A stretch of DNA of 64,000 nucleotides. Origin: Actinophytocola oryzae (GTDB lineage: Bacteria; Actinomycetota; Actinomycetes; Mycobacteriales; Pseudonocardiaceae). A model generated the notes under the pieces. It was not told the DNA's origin and did no database searches. It saw nothing but the letters and a program-made list of their open reading frames with translations. The position numbers and the translations under genes were made by a program. The DNA is taken from contig NZ_SOCP01000003.1 in NCBI RefSeq assembly GCF_004364325.1, positions 558,001 through 622,000 of the forward strand. The letters run 5' to 3'. The number at the start of each line of letters is the position of its first letter. The first letter of the stretch is position 1. Positions 17,432-26,232 of the stretch are shown here, piece after piece.

Positions 17432-18646
17432 TCACATGCGCTCGATGAGGGTCGCGACGCCCATGCCGCCGCCGATGCAGAGGGTGACCACGGCCCGGCG
17501 GGCCTGGCGGCGCTCCAGCTCGTCGACCATCGTGCCGAGGATCATCGCCCCGGTCGCGCCGAGCGGGTGGCCCATGGCGATGGCACCGCCGTTCACGTTG
17601 AGCTTCTCGTCCGGGATGTGGAGCTTCTTCTGGTAGTTCAGCACGACCGACGCGAACGCCTCGTTCAGCTCGAACAGGTCGACGTCCTCGACCGAGAGGC
17701 CGGTCTTCGCGAGCAGCTTCTCCGTGGCCGGGATCGGGCCGGTGAGCATGATCGTCGAGTCGGCGCCGGAGGTGGCGGTGGCGACGATGCGGGCGCGCGG
17801 CGTGAGGCCCATGTCCTTGCCCGCCTGTTCCGAGCCGACGAGCACCAGCGCGGCGCCGTCGACGATGCCGGAGGAGTTGCCGGCGTGGTGCACGTGGTTG
17901 ATCTTCTCGACGTAGTGGTACTTCTGCAGCGCCACCGCGTCGAAGCCACCCACCTCACCGACCGCGGCGAACGACGGCGGCAGCTTGCCCAGGCTCTCCA
18001 CAGTGGACTCGGGGCGCATGTGCTCGTCGTTGTCCAGCACCGTGAGGCCGTTCTGGTCGACCACCGGGATGATCGAGTTCGCGAAGTAGCCGTTGCTCGT
18101 GGCCTTGGCCGCGAGCTGCTGGCTGCGGACCGCGTAGGCGTCGACGTCCTCGCGGGAGAAGCCCTCGATCGTCGCGATCAGGTCGGCGCCGATGCCCTGC
18201 GGCACGAAGTAGGTGTCGTAGGCGGTGGCGGGGTCCATGGCCCATGCGCCGCCGTCGGTGCCCATGCCGACGCGCGACATCGACTCGACACCGCCGCCGA
18301 TGACGACCTCGTCCCAGCCGGAGGCGACCTTCTGGGCCGCGATGTTCACGGCCTCGAGCCCCGAGGCGCAGAAGCGGTTGAGCTGCACGCCCCCGACCGT
18401 GTCCGACAGCCCGGCCGCGATGGCGGCGGTCTTCGCGATGTCGCTGCCCTGGTCACCGATGGGGGTGACCACGCCGAGCAGCAGATCGGAGACCCGGTCC
18501 ACGTCCAGCGTGGGGTTGCGCTTGCGGAGCTCGTCGATCAGGCCGACGACGAGCGAGATCGGCTTGGTGCCATGTAGCGACCCGGTCTTCTTGCCCCGGC
18601 CGCGCGGGGTGCGGATCGCGTCGTAGACGAAAGCTTCGGTAGCCAC
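17432..18646 (-). CDS. Acetyl-CoA C-acyltransferase (thiolase)
   Basis: A 404-residue beta-oxidation thiolase. The acyl-accepting cysteine is in [16 protein letters not shown] (near residue 92). The C-terminal active-site pair comes from [18 protein letters not shown] (His) and [13 protein letters not shown] (Cys). It cleaves 3-ketoacyl-CoA to acetyl-CoA and a shortened acyl-CoA. The GTG start is preceded by GAGAGGA. It is divergent from the double TetR gene, whose product is a likely regulator. Confidence 0.95.
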   Translation of the reverse strand: MATEAFVYDAIRTPRGRGKKTGSLHGTKPISLVVGLIDELRKRNPTLDVDRVSDLLLGVVTPIGDQGSDIAKTAAIAAGLSDTVGGVQLNRFCASGLEAVNIAAQKVASGWDEVVIGGGVESMSRVGMGTDGGAWAMDPATAYDTYFVPQGIGADLIATIEGFSREDVDAYAVRSQQLAAKATSNGYFANSIIPVVDQNGLTVLDNDEHMRPESTVESLGKLPPSFAAVGEVGGFDAVALQKYHYVEKINHVHHAGNSSGIVDGAALVLVGSEQAGKDMGLTPRARIVATATSGADSTIMLTGPIPATEKLLAKTGLSVEDVDLFELNEAFASVVLNYQKKLHIPDEKLNVNGGAIAMGHPLGATGAMILGTMVDELERRQARRAVVTLCIGGGMGVATLIERM

Positions 18647-18684
18647 GCTAGGGGTCCTCTCGAGTGCTAATGCTGATTAACATG

Positions 18685-18843
18685 TTGGCACCGGATCCGT
18701 GGTTGTCAACGTGGTGTACCTCTTTGGGGGTGTGACTCGCGCCCCAGCCACCGCGAGGCCGAGGTGGCGGTCATCCGGCTAATGGGTGTTAACTTGTCGA
18801 GCCGAGTTGGCACGTTGTCAACAGAGCGGGCATTCGCTAGCTT
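18685..18843. promoter_or_regulatory. Divergent fadA/tetR promoter region with repeated TTGGCAC and GTTGTCAAC elements
   Basis: TTGGCAC (18685-18691 and 18807-18813) and the dyad GTTGTCAAC (18702-18710 and 18814-18822) each occur twice between the thiolase and TetR genes. TTGTCA at 18815-18820 and TAGCTT at 18838-18843 have a 17-base spacer and could be the plus-strand -35/-10. A repressor on the second dyad would then block RNA polymerase. Autoregulation by the adjacent TetR protein is inference. Confidence 0.5.
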
Positions 18844-18876
18844 TGGCCGGCGATGGCCCATTTGGAGGAACCCACC

Positions 18877-20079
18877 GTGGCGGAGACTTCCCGGCCGCCT
18901 GTGAGGCGACCACGCAACCGCAAGGCGCAGCTGGCCGACGCGGCAGCAGAGCTGTTCCGCAAACACGGGTACCACCAGGTCGGCGTGAACGACATCGCGA
19001 AGGCCGCGGGCGTGACGGGCCCTGCCGTCTACCGGCACTTCCAGGGCAAACAGGACATCCTCGCGCATGTGCTGCTGTCGGGCATGGACACGTTCGGCCT
19101 GGTCACGGAGCGGGCCCTCGCCACTCCCGGCACGCCGGCCGACCAGCTGAACGCCCTGCTGCGCGCGGTCGCGGCGCTGGCCGTGGACCGCAGGGAGATC
19201 ACCGCCCTGTGGCGCTGGGAGGGCCGTCACCTCGCCCGCGAGGACCGGACCAAGATCCGCCACCGGGGCACGGAGCTGATCACGCAGTGGGCCATCGCGC
19301 TGTGCGACGTGCGCCCGGACCTGTCCCCGGCCGACGCCGAGCTGCTCGGCTGGGCGACACTGTCGGTGTACGGGAGCGTGTCGGTGCACCACGTGAGCCC
19401 GCCCCGGCGCCGGTTCGAGGAGCTGCTCACCCGGCTCGCGACCGCTGTCACGTCGTGGCAGGCGAGCGACCTCTCGGTGCCCGACCCGCCCGCCGGGAAA
19501 CTGCCGGGCAGGCAGCCGCAGCCCGGGGTGGCGGGTTCCCGCAGGGAGGAGCTGCTGACGGCCGCGTTGACGCTGTTCCGGGAGCGCGGCTACGCGGCGG
19601 TGAGCATGGAGGACATCGGCGCAATGGCCGGCATGGCCGGGCCGAGCATCTACCGGTACTTCCCCGGCAAGGCGGCGATCCTCGTGGCAGGCGGGTACCG
19701 GATGGCCGACCGGCTGACGCAGGACGCCGAGAAGGCGCTGTCGCTGCCGCCGCGCGAGGCGCTGCGGTCGCTGGCCGAGTCGTACGTCGACACGGTGCTG
19801 CGCTCGGACAACATCATGGCGAACTTCGTCACCGAGCTGGGGAACCTGCCGGAGCGGGACCGCAAGGAGCTGGTCCGCCTGCAGCGGGCGTACGTGGCCG
19901 AGTGGATCCGCCAGCTGCGTGCCGAGTCCGAGCTGACCGACCAGGAGGCGAAGGTCGTCGTGCACGCGGCACTGACGATCGTGAACGACCTCGCCCGCAC
20001 GCCCCGGCTGCTGAACAGGCCGAGGATCGCGGCCGAGCTGATCGAGTTGGCCGTAGCCGTGCTCAACGCCGGGAGGTAG
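18877..20079 (+). CDS. Double TetR family regulator (two tandem TetR domains)
   Basis: A 400-residue protein, twice the usual TetR length, because two complete TetR units are fused. The first DNA-binding domain covers about residues 15-65 (GYHQVGVNDIAKAAGVTG, then AVYRHFQGKQDIL). The second starts near residue 217 (GYAAVSMEDIGAMAGMAG, then SIYRYFPGKAAIL). Each is followed by a helical ligand/dimer domain. The GTG at 18877 has GGAGG eight bases upstream; an ATG at 18853 is possible but lacks a ribosome site. It may bind as a pseudo-dimer. It lies two bases before a P450 gene and is divergent from thiolase, so both are probable targets. Confidence 0.9.
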   Translation: MAETSRPPVRRPRNRKAQLADAAAELFRKHGYHQVGVNDIAKAAGVTGPAVYRHFQGKQDILAHVLLSGMDTFGLVTERALATPGTPADQLNALLRAVAALAVDRREITALWRWEGRHLAREDRTKIRHRGTELITQWAIALCDVRPDLSPADAELLGWATLSVYGSVSVHHVSPPRRRFEELLTRLATAVTSWQASDLSVPDPPAGKLPGRQPQPGVAGSRREELLTAALTLFRERGYAAVSMEDIGAMAGMAGPSIYRYFPGKAAILVAGGYRMADRLTQDAEKALSLPPREALRSLAESYVDTVLRSDNIMANFVTELGNLPERDRKELVRLQRAYVAEWIRQLRAESELTDQEAKVVVHAALTIVNDLARTPRLLNRPRIAAELIELAVAVLNAGR

Positions 20080-20081
20080 CC

Positions 20082-21494
20082 ATGCCCACCGATCTTCGGG
20101 CTCCGTTCGAGGTGGAGGAGAACGCGTTCGACCGGTGGCTGATGGACAGGGAGTGGCGGCGGAGGAACCTGTCCACTCCGCCGCCCGGCCTGAAGCCGGT
20201 CTCGGGCGACCCGGGGCTGCCGCTGCTCGGACACGGCGTGGAGATGCTGCGGCTCGGCATGAACTACGGGGCGAGGCGGTACAGCACGCACGGCCCCGTG
20301 TCGTGGCTGAGCGCGTTCGGCGTGAAGATGGTGTCGGCGTCGGGGCCGGACGCCACGCAGGAGGTGTTCGCCAACCGGGACAAGGCGTACTCGCAGCAGG
20401 GCTGGGAGTACTTCATCGGCCCGTTCTTCACCAGGGGCCTGATGCTGCTGGACTTCGAGGAGCACCTCCACCACCGGCGGATCATGCAGCTGGCGTTCAC
20501 GTCCGAGCGCCTGTCCGGGTACATGGCGCAGGTCGGCGACGTGGTCGGGTCGAGCGTGTCGCGGTGGGCGCCGCGTGACGGCTTCCCGGTCTACCCGGCG
20601 CTGAAGCAGCTGACGCTGGACGTGGCGACCAAGGTCTTCATGGCGTCGTCGCTCGGCGGGAGCCAGTCGGACCGGCTGAACAAGGCGTTCGTGGCCACGG
20701 TCAGGGCCGGCACGTCGCTGATGCGGGTGCCGGTCCCCGGCGGTCGCTGGGCGGCGGGGCTGCAGGGCCGCAAGGTGCTGGAGGACTACTTCCGCCGCGG
20801 CGTGCCCGCCAAGCGCACGTCGGACTCCGACGACCTGTTCGCCGCCCTGTGCCACGCGCGCACCGACGAAGGCGAGATGTTCTCCGACGACGACGTCGTG
20901 AACCACATGATCTTCCTGATGATGGCCGCGCACGACACGTCGACCATCGCGACGTCCGCGCTGGTGTACTACCTCGGCAAGAACCCGGAGTGGCAGGACA
21001 GGGTCCGCGCCGAGTCGCTGGCGCTGGGCGACGAACCGCTGACCGTGCCGTTGCTGAACGAGCTGCCGACACTGGACCTGGTGCTGAAGGAGTCGATGCG
21101 CCTCGTGCCGCCGGTCCCGTGGACGGTCCGCAAGACGGTGAAGGAGACCGAGCTGCTGGGTCACCACCTGCCCGAGGGTGTCTACGTGACGACGCTGGCG
21201 TGGCTGAACCACCTGCTGCCGGAGTACTGGACGGACCCCCACCGCTTCGACCCACTGCGTTTCTCGGCGGAACGCAGGGAGGACAAGTCACACCGCTTCG
21301 CGTACCTGCCCTTCGGCGGCGGGGTGCACAAGTGCATCGGCATGCACTTCGGGACCTACGAGGTGAAGACCATCGTCCACGAGCTGGTCCGCCGCTTCGA
21401 GTGGACCGTCCCGGCGGACTACCGCGTCCAGTGGGACCCGACGGCGCTGCCGATGCCGAAGGACGGCCTGCCGATCGGCATCAGACGCCGCTAA
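20082..21494 (+). CDS. Cytochrome P450
   Basis: A 470-residue soluble bacterial P450. The I-helix oxygen-activation motif is MAAHDTSTIAT. The ExxR motif is ESMR (LVLKESMRLVPPV). The heme loop FGGGVHKCIG places the thiolate ligand at about C418. No N-terminal membrane anchor is seen. GGGAGG lies five bases before the ATG. It is co-transcribed with the double TetR regulator beside beta-oxidation genes, so a fatty acid, sterol or terpene substrate is plausible but unproven. No ferredoxin is encoded next to it. Confidence 0.95.
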   Translation: MPTDLRAPFEVEENAFDRWLMDREWRRRNLSTPPPGLKPVSGDPGLPLLGHGVEMLRLGMNYGARRYSTHGPVSWLSAFGVKMVSASGPDATQEVFANRDKAYSQQGWEYFIGPFFTRGLMLLDFEEHLHHRRIMQLAFTSERLSGYMAQVGDVVGSSVSRWAPRDGFPVYPALKQLTLDVATKVFMASSLGGSQSDRLNKAFVATVRAGTSLMRVPVPGGRWAAGLQGRKVLEDYFRRGVPAKRTSDSDDLFAALCHARTDEGEMFSDDDVVNHMIFLMMAAHDTSTIATSALVYYLGKNPEWQDRVRAESLALGDEPLTVPLLNELPTLDLVLKESMRLVPPVPWTVRKTVKETELLGHHLPEGVYVTTLAWLNHLLPEYWTDPHRFDPLRFSAERREDKSHRFAYLPFGGGVHKCIGMHFGTYEVKTIVHELVRRFEWTVPADYRVQWDPTALPMPKDGLPIGIRRR

Positions 21495-22186
21495 CGACGT
21501 GCGTCGGCGTCTCCGCTGTGCACGGTGCCGGCGGTCTCGTGGCGCCCGCCGTCCTGGCCGCGGAAGGGGACGGTCTCGGTCGCGGGCAGCGACACGAGCC
21601 GCTCGGCCAGCCGCTTGGTCGCGTCGGCGTACTCCTCGATGGACAGCGAGACGGACCCGGTGACCACGAACGGTGCGACGACGGCCATCCCGGAGCAGAA
21701 GAGCGTGCCGTGGGTGAGGGAGAACAGCACCTCGTCGAGCCCCCCGTGTCTGCCGCGGGACCCGGTGGCGACGGCGTTCGCCCCGAGGGTGGTGACGACC
21801 ATGGCCCGCTTGCCCGCGAGCCCGCACCGCCGGGCCTCCGGGTTGTCGACGCCCTGGGCGGACAACCGGTCGAACCATCCCTTGAGGATGGCCGGCATCC
21901 CGAACCACCACAGGGGGAACTGCACGACGAGCGTGTCGGCCCAGCTGACCTTGTCGTGCTCGGCACAGATGTCGGCGCGCGGTGAGCCGCCCTCGAGCGC
22001 GTGGCGCCGCGCGCGGGGATCGTGGTCGCGGTTCCCGTGGCGGACGACGGGGTCCCAGTTCATCGCGTAGAGGTCGGACTCACGGACCTCGTGCCCGTGC
22101 TCCCGCAGGACGGCCACGCCCCGGTCCCGCAGGGCCCCGTCGAGTGACCGGGGATCCGGATGCGCGTAGATCCACAGAACTCGCAT
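21491..22186 (-). CDS. NAD(P)H-dependent flavin/quinone oxidoreductase (flavodoxin-like fold)
   Basis: A 231-residue member of the NAD(P)H dehydrogenase (quinone) family. The N-terminal IYAHPDPRSLDGAL is the FMN/FAD phosphate loop and VVQFPLWWFGMPAILKGWFDR is the flavin-ring motif. Such enzymes reduce quinones by two electrons, avoiding radical formation. The gene is convergent with the P450 and their last four bases overlap. The tail of about 30 residues is rich in His, Asp and Arg. Physiological substrate unknown. Confidence 0.9.
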   Translation of the reverse strand: MRVLWIYAHPDPRSLDGALRDRGVAVLREHGHEVRESDLYAMNWDPVVRHGNRDHDPRARRHALEGGSPRADICAEHDKVSWADTLVVQFPLWWFGMPAILKGWFDRLSAQGVDNPEARRCGLAGKRAMVVTTLGANAVATGSRGRHGGLDEVLFSLTHGTLFCSGMAVVAPFVVTGSVSLSIEEYADATKRLAERLVSLPATETVPFRGQDGGRHETAGTVHSGDADARR

Positions 22187-22216
22187 GGCGGAGGGGATAC
22201 CCGCCCAGTGCGGGTT

Positions 22217-23080
22217 CTAAGCCGCCCGCGAGATCCGCCGCCCGACGAACCGGAGCACTTCGGGCATGACGCGCAGGAAGTAGTTCTCCTCGTGCCCGCC
22301 GGGTCCGAAGGCCACGACCTCTGGCGACGCGCGCTCGACGAGTTCTTCGGCGGCGGAAGCGAAGGGATCGTCGTTCCCGCACCAAACCCCGAGGGGCACA
22401 GGGAGAATGTCCTTGGTGTGCCGCAGGGGTTCGTTGGCCGCCCACTGCTGCTCGTCCCGGAAGACGTCGCGTCTCTTGGCGTCTGACCAGGTCTGGAACA
22501 GTGCCGGCCCCACGACGGCGACCGCGCGGAGATCGGTCTCCCGAGCCAGCCGCAGGGTGCCGAAGGCCCCCATGGAGATCCCGAACCCGGCGGCGGGCGC
22601 GGGAAGTCCCAGGCGGTCGAGCCAGTCGGGAACCTCGTCGAGGAGCATCCGCAGGGGATCGTCCCCTGCGTTCCGTGCGACGAAGTACGAGTCCCCACCG
22701 TCGACAGCGACCATGGCGAACGGCGAGGTGCCCTCCTGCGCGGCGGCTGTGAGGAAGTGGGGGACCCCCAGGTCGAGGAACGAGTTGGCTCCGGCGCCCC
22801 GCCCGTGCAGGGCGAGACAGACGGGCAGGTCGGAGGGCGCACCGGCCGGCCGCATGACGATGAGGTCGACGTCACGCCCTCGGGCGGCTGACCGCACCCG
22901 ATCGACCTGAACGGGGCCGGGCGGCGCGTCGGGTATGCGCCCGTCGGGCCCGTTCAACCCGAGAATCCCTCTCAGCCGAGCCCCGCCTGGCAGGACGTCG
23001 GCCAACGCCCCCGCCCCGGCAGCGGCCACCACCCCGAGCCCGCCGACCAGGACGGCACGTCGAGACAAGAGTTTCCCCAT
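22217..23080 (-). CDS. Exported alpha/beta hydrolase, putative esterase (Tat-type signal)
   Basis: A 287-residue esterase of the S-formylglutathione hydrolase/esterase D-like fold. The N-terminus MGKLLSRRAVLVGGLGVVAAAG has a twin-arginine-like signal, so export is likely. The nucleophile is S169 in GFGISMGAFG, with the oxyanion region LALHGRGAGANSF. An aspartate (GNDDPF) and C-terminal GGHEENY give acid and histidine. The ATG at 23080 starts right at the signal; upstream extensions have no such logic. Similar proteins include mycolyltransferase-like esterases. The substrate is unknown. Confidence 0.85.
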   Translation of the reverse strand: MGKLLSRRAVLVGGLGVVAAAGAGALADVLPGGARLRGILGLNGPDGRIPDAPPGPVQVDRVRSAARGRDVDLIVMRPAGAPSDLPVCLALHGRGAGANSFLDLGVPHFLTAAAQEGTSPFAMVAVDGGDSYFVARNAGDDPLRMLLDEVPDWLDRLGLPAPAAGFGISMGAFGTLRLARETDLRAVAVVGPALFQTWSDAKRRDVFRDEQQWAANEPLRHTKDILPVPLGVWCGNDDPFASAAEELVERASPEVVAFGPGGHEENYFLRVMPEVLRFVGRRISRAA

Positions 23081-23237
23081 ATGCCATGGACGCACCGGCT
23101 CCCCGGCCGGTTGCGGACACGAGTTGAGCGTCGCCTGGTTGCGGGTCCCCGGCGCGGAAGCGATCAGCGCCGTCGTGGGTGTCGACGATACCGGAGTCAA
23201 CTTCGCCGGCCACGCCTGGTAACGCTCCGAAGGACAT

Positions 23238-23267
23238 TTGGCAAATCACAGAGGACTGAGTCATACT
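23238..23267 (+). promoter_or_regulatory. Possible promoter of the HelD-like gene
   Basis: TTGGCA (23238-23243) and CATACT (23262-23267) are separated by 18 bases, about 80 bases upstream of the GTG at 23347. The 266 bases between the esterase and this gene are visibly less GC-rich than the surrounding genes. The rifampicin-associated element known upstream of some actinobacterial helR genes was looked for and not found. Confidence 0.3.
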
Positions 23268-23346
23268 CTATGATCGAGCAAATCCCGGATTAGGACAGTG
23301 TTGATCGCGGGACTTGAGGGAATGTTTGAGATTGTAGCGGATCGGG

Positions 23347-25542
23347 GTGGGTTTGTCAAAGGACATGTACGGTTCAGAATTGCGGGCGGAACGCGACCAC
23401 ATCGCATTCCTCTACTCCCGGCTGGACACAGAACGATCGACCGCCACCACCCGGCTCGACGGGGTCCTGATCGACAGCTCGGCGGAGACCACAGAGGCCC
23501 TCTGGGAACGAGATGTGGCCGCGACCACGCTGTCCAGGCGCATCGGCCTCCTGCGGGTCGCCGACAACGGGCTCTGCTTCGGCAGGCTCGACCACGCCGA
23601 CGGCAATCCCGCCACCACCTACATCGGCCGAATTGGGCTCTTCGACGAGGACAACGACTACGAACCCCTGCTCACCGACTGGCGCGCCCCGGTAGCCCGG
23701 CCATTTTACGTGGCCACCGCCGCCAATCCGGAAGGGGTCACCCGTCGGCGCCATTTCCGTACCCGTGGGCGGCGTATTCTGTCATTTCACGACGACGTTC
23801 TCGCGCACGGAGTCGCGGACAGTGACGAGGTGCTGCTCGCCGCTCTCAACGCACCCCGGTCGGACACGATGGGTGACATCGTCGCCACGATCCAGGCCGA
23901 GCAGGACGAGATCATCCGGCTCGGACGCACCGGCGTCGTGGTCATCGACGGCGGTCCCGGCACCGGCAAGACGGTCGTCGCCCTGCACCGGGTCGCCTAC
24001 CTGCTCTACACGCACCGTGAGCGCATGTCCCGCCGTGGCGTCCTCATCATCGGGCCCAACACGGGATTCCTCCGCTACATCGGCGGCGTGCTGCCCTCCC
24101 TCGGCGAGACCGACGTGGTGTTCGCCACTCCTGGCGAGCTTCTCCCGGACGTCAAGACCCGAACACCCGACCCGGACCGCGAGGTCAAGGGCAGCCTCGC
24201 GATGGTCGACCTCATCCAGGCGGCCGTCGCCAACCGGCAGGAGCTGCCCCTGACGCCCATCGAGATCGAGCTGGACGACGTCACCGTCGAGCTGGACGAG
24301 TTCGTCGCGGGCAAGGCACGCGAGCGGGCGCGGACGGCCGGCCGCCTGCACAACCGCGCCCAGGAGATCTTCCGTGACGCGTTGATCCTCGCGCTGGCGG
24401 AACAGGCCGTCGACCGGATCGGCCAGGGCTGGCTCAACGCACGCGAGACACCCGACCTGGCCGGCGACCTTGCCGCGGACGTCCGCCGCGAGCTGATCTC
24501 CAGCGAGGCGCTCGAGGCGGCCGTCGAGCTGCTGTGGCCGCGGCTGTCGCCCCGGCGGCTGCTCGCCGACCTCTACACCTCCGAGGAGCGGCTCAAGGCG
24601 ATCGGCGCCCCACCGTCGTTCCACCGCGAGCGTGGTGACGCGTGGACCGTCTCCGACGTGCCACTGCTCGACGAGGCCGCGGAGCTGCTCGGCGCGTACG
24701 AGTCCGACGAGGAGGCCGAGCAGACGCAACGCGAGCAGGAGGCCTACGCCAGGGGCGTGCTCGACATCCTCGACACCGAGGAGGACCCCGACGGCGAGCT
24801 GCTGCGTGCCGTCGACATCCTCGATCCGACCCAGCTGGCCGAGCGCCAGGAGGAACGCGACCACCGTTCACTCGCGGAACGCGCCGCCGCCGACCGGGAG
24901 TGGACCTACGGCCACGTGGTGGTCGACGAGGCGCAGGAACTGTCCGAGATGGACTGGCGGGCGCTGATGCGCCGCTGCCCCAGCCGTTCCATGACGATCG
25001 TCGGCGACCTCGCCCAGCGTGAGTCGCCCGCGGGCGCCCGGTCGTGGGCCGCGATGCTCGACGAGTACGTGCCGAGGCGGTGGACCTACCGGCAGCTGAC
25101 GATCAACTACCGCATGCCCGCCGAGATCATGGACGTCGCGTCCTCCCTACTGTCCACCATGGACTCCGCGGTGCAGCCGCCGAAGTCCGTGCGGTCGACG
25201 GGAGTTCACCCGTGGTCGCGCCACACGACAGACGAGAACCTGGCGCGGACCGTGACCGAGATGGTCGCGCGCATGGAGGAGGAGATCGGCGAGGGCACGG
25301 TCGCGGTCATCGCGCCGGACGGCTCGACGCTCAACGTGGACGCGCTGCTCCTGCCGCCGAGGGCCACCAAGGGCCTCGAGTTCGACGGCGTGATCATCGT
25401 CGAGCCGGTCGAGATCATGACCGGGCAGGCAGGCGCGGCGGACCTGTACGTGGCGCTCACCCGTGCCACGCAACGGCTCGGCGTCGTGCACACCAGGCCG
25501 CTGCCCGACTGCCTGCTGCTGCTGGACGACGTCACGCCGTAG
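23347..25542 (+). CDS. HelD/HelR-like RNA polymerase-associated ATPase (UvrD-like)
   Basis: A 731-residue superfamily 1 motor protein. The N-terminal coiled region (RAERDHIAFLYSRLDTER) precedes the family-typical GRIGLFDEDNDYEPLLTDW and APVARPFYVAT. Walker A GGPGTGKT is at residues 202-209. Later helicase motifs are VVVDEAQELSEMDW, IVGDLAQRESP, TINYRMPAEIM, and a C-terminal KGLEFDGVIIVEP with YVALTRATQRLG. HelD proteins bind RNA polymerase and recycle stalled complexes. Actinobacterial HelR can also displace rifamycins. GTG 23347 is used; ATG 23365 is an alternative start. The end overlaps the convergent TetR gene by 11 bases. Confidence 0.9.
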   Translation: MGLSKDMYGSELRAERDHIAFLYSRLDTERSTATTRLDGVLIDSSAETTEALWERDVAATTLSRRIGLLRVADNGLCFGRLDHADGNPATTYIGRIGLFDEDNDYEPLLTDWRAPVARPFYVATAANPEGVTRRRHFRTRGRRILSFHDDVLAHGVADSDEVLLAALNAPRSDTMGDIVATIQAEQDEIIRLGRTGVVVIDGGPGTGKTVVALHRVAYLLYTHRERMSRRGVLIIGPNTGFLRYIGGVLPSLGETDVVFATPGELLPDVKTRTPDPDREVKGSLAMVDLIQAAVANRQELPLTPIEIELDDVTVELDEFVAGKARERARTAGRLHNRAQEIFRDALILALAEQAVDRIGQGWLNARETPDLAGDLAADVRRELISSEALEAAVELLWPRLSPRRLLADLYTSEERLKAIGAPPSFHRERGDAWTVSDVPLLDEAAELLGAYESDEEAEQTQREQEAYARGVLDILDTEEDPDGELLRAVDILDPTQLAERQEERDHRSLAERAAADREWTYGHVVVDEAQELSEMDWRALMRRCPSRSMTIVGDLAQRESPAGARSWAAMLDEYVPRRWTYRQLTINYRMPAEIMDVASSLLSTMDSAVQPPKSVRSTGVHPWSRHTTDENLARTVTEMVARMEEEIGEGTVAVIAPDGSTLNVDALLLPPRATKGLEFDGVIIVEPVEIMTGQAGAADLYVALTRATQRLGVVHTRPLPDCLLLLDDVTP

Positions 25543-26170
25543 GTCGGTCCCCGTCGGCGAGTGTCTCGGCCAGCATCGCGGCCCACTGGTCGAGCACGCG
25601 GCGTCTGCGGCGGCCGTCGTCGCTGAGGAGGTTCGCGAGGCCGAGGCCGCGACCCAGGTCGAGGGTGGCCTGGACGGCCTCGCGGACTCCCGGCCTCGAC
25701 TCGTCCGCACCCAGCAGCTCGACCACCACGCGGTGCGACTCGCGGCCGACCTGGGCCTCCAGGCCGATCACCCGCTCACGCAGCCGTTCGTCCGACGACG
25801 CCGCCACCCACACGTTGATGGCCGCGCGGAACAGCGGGCTCGTGTACATGCGGCCGATCAGCGTCACGACCTCGCGGGTGCGTGCCAGGCCCACCGGCAG
25901 GTCGACGGCGTGGGAGCGCAGCACCGCGAGCCGCTGCGCCGACACGTACTCGACCGCCGAGGTGACCAGGTCCTCCCTCGTCGGGAAGTGGTGCTGGGCC
26001 GCGCCACGCGAGACGCCCGCCCGCTCGGCGACCACCGCGACCGTGCTGCCCGCGAAGCCCTGCTCGGCTATGCACTCGATGGCCGCCTCCAGGAGCCGCT
26101 GCCGGGTCGCACGGCTGCGGTCCTGCTGCGGCTCGCGAAGGATCTCGGTGCTCCGGCCACCAAAACGCAC
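25532..26170 (-). CDS. TetR family transcriptional regulator
   Basis: A 212-residue TetR protein. The helix-turn-helix is at about residues 20-65 (QGFAGSTVAVVAERAGVSRG, then AAQHHFPTREDLVTSAV). The GTG at 26170 is preceded by AGGAAGGAG at seven bases, which decides this start over the GTG at 26200. It lies immediately downstream of the six-gene acyl-CoA operon and probably regulates it, possibly through the palindrome at 34579-34590 or the repeats at 26167-26219. The ligand is presumably an acyl-CoA (inference). Confidence 0.9.
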   Translation of the reverse strand: MRFGGRSTEILREPQQDRSRATRQRLLEAAIECIAEQGFAGSTVAVVAERAGVSRGAAQHHFPTREDLVTSAVEYVSAQRLAVLRSHAVDLPVGLARTREVVTLIGRMYTSPLFRAAINVWVAASSDERLRERVIGLEAQVGRESHRVVVELLGADESRPGVREAVQATLDLGRGLGLANLLSDDGRRRRRVLDQWAAMLAETLADGDRPTA

Positions 26171-26219
26171 TGAAGGACTCCTTCCTGACGCTGGCCGCAC
26201 TGAAGGACGCCTTCAGTGC
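26167..26219. repeat. Perfect 23-base palindrome plus a degenerate copy, GCACTGAAGG element
   Basis: GCACTGAAGG-acg-CCTTCAGTGC is a perfect inverted repeat at 26197-26219, 13 bases past the acyl-CoA dehydrogenase stop. A partial copy beginning GCACTGAAGGACTCCTTCC lies exactly 30 bases away at 26167 and contains the ribosome site of the TetR gene. It can be a terminator hairpin for the operon, an operator for TetR autoregulation, or both. Neither is proven. Confidence 0.6.
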
Positions 26220-26232
26220 ATTGGACGCGGCA

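Noticed and set aside
23223..23346. Rifamycin-associated element upstream of the HelD-like gene
   Set aside because: No inverted repeat resembling the known element was found in the leader.
21491..25542. Genomic island or transferred segment
   Set aside because: The leader at 23223-23346 is less GC-rich, but the genes keep the local codon bias and there are no integrase, tRNA or flanking repeats.
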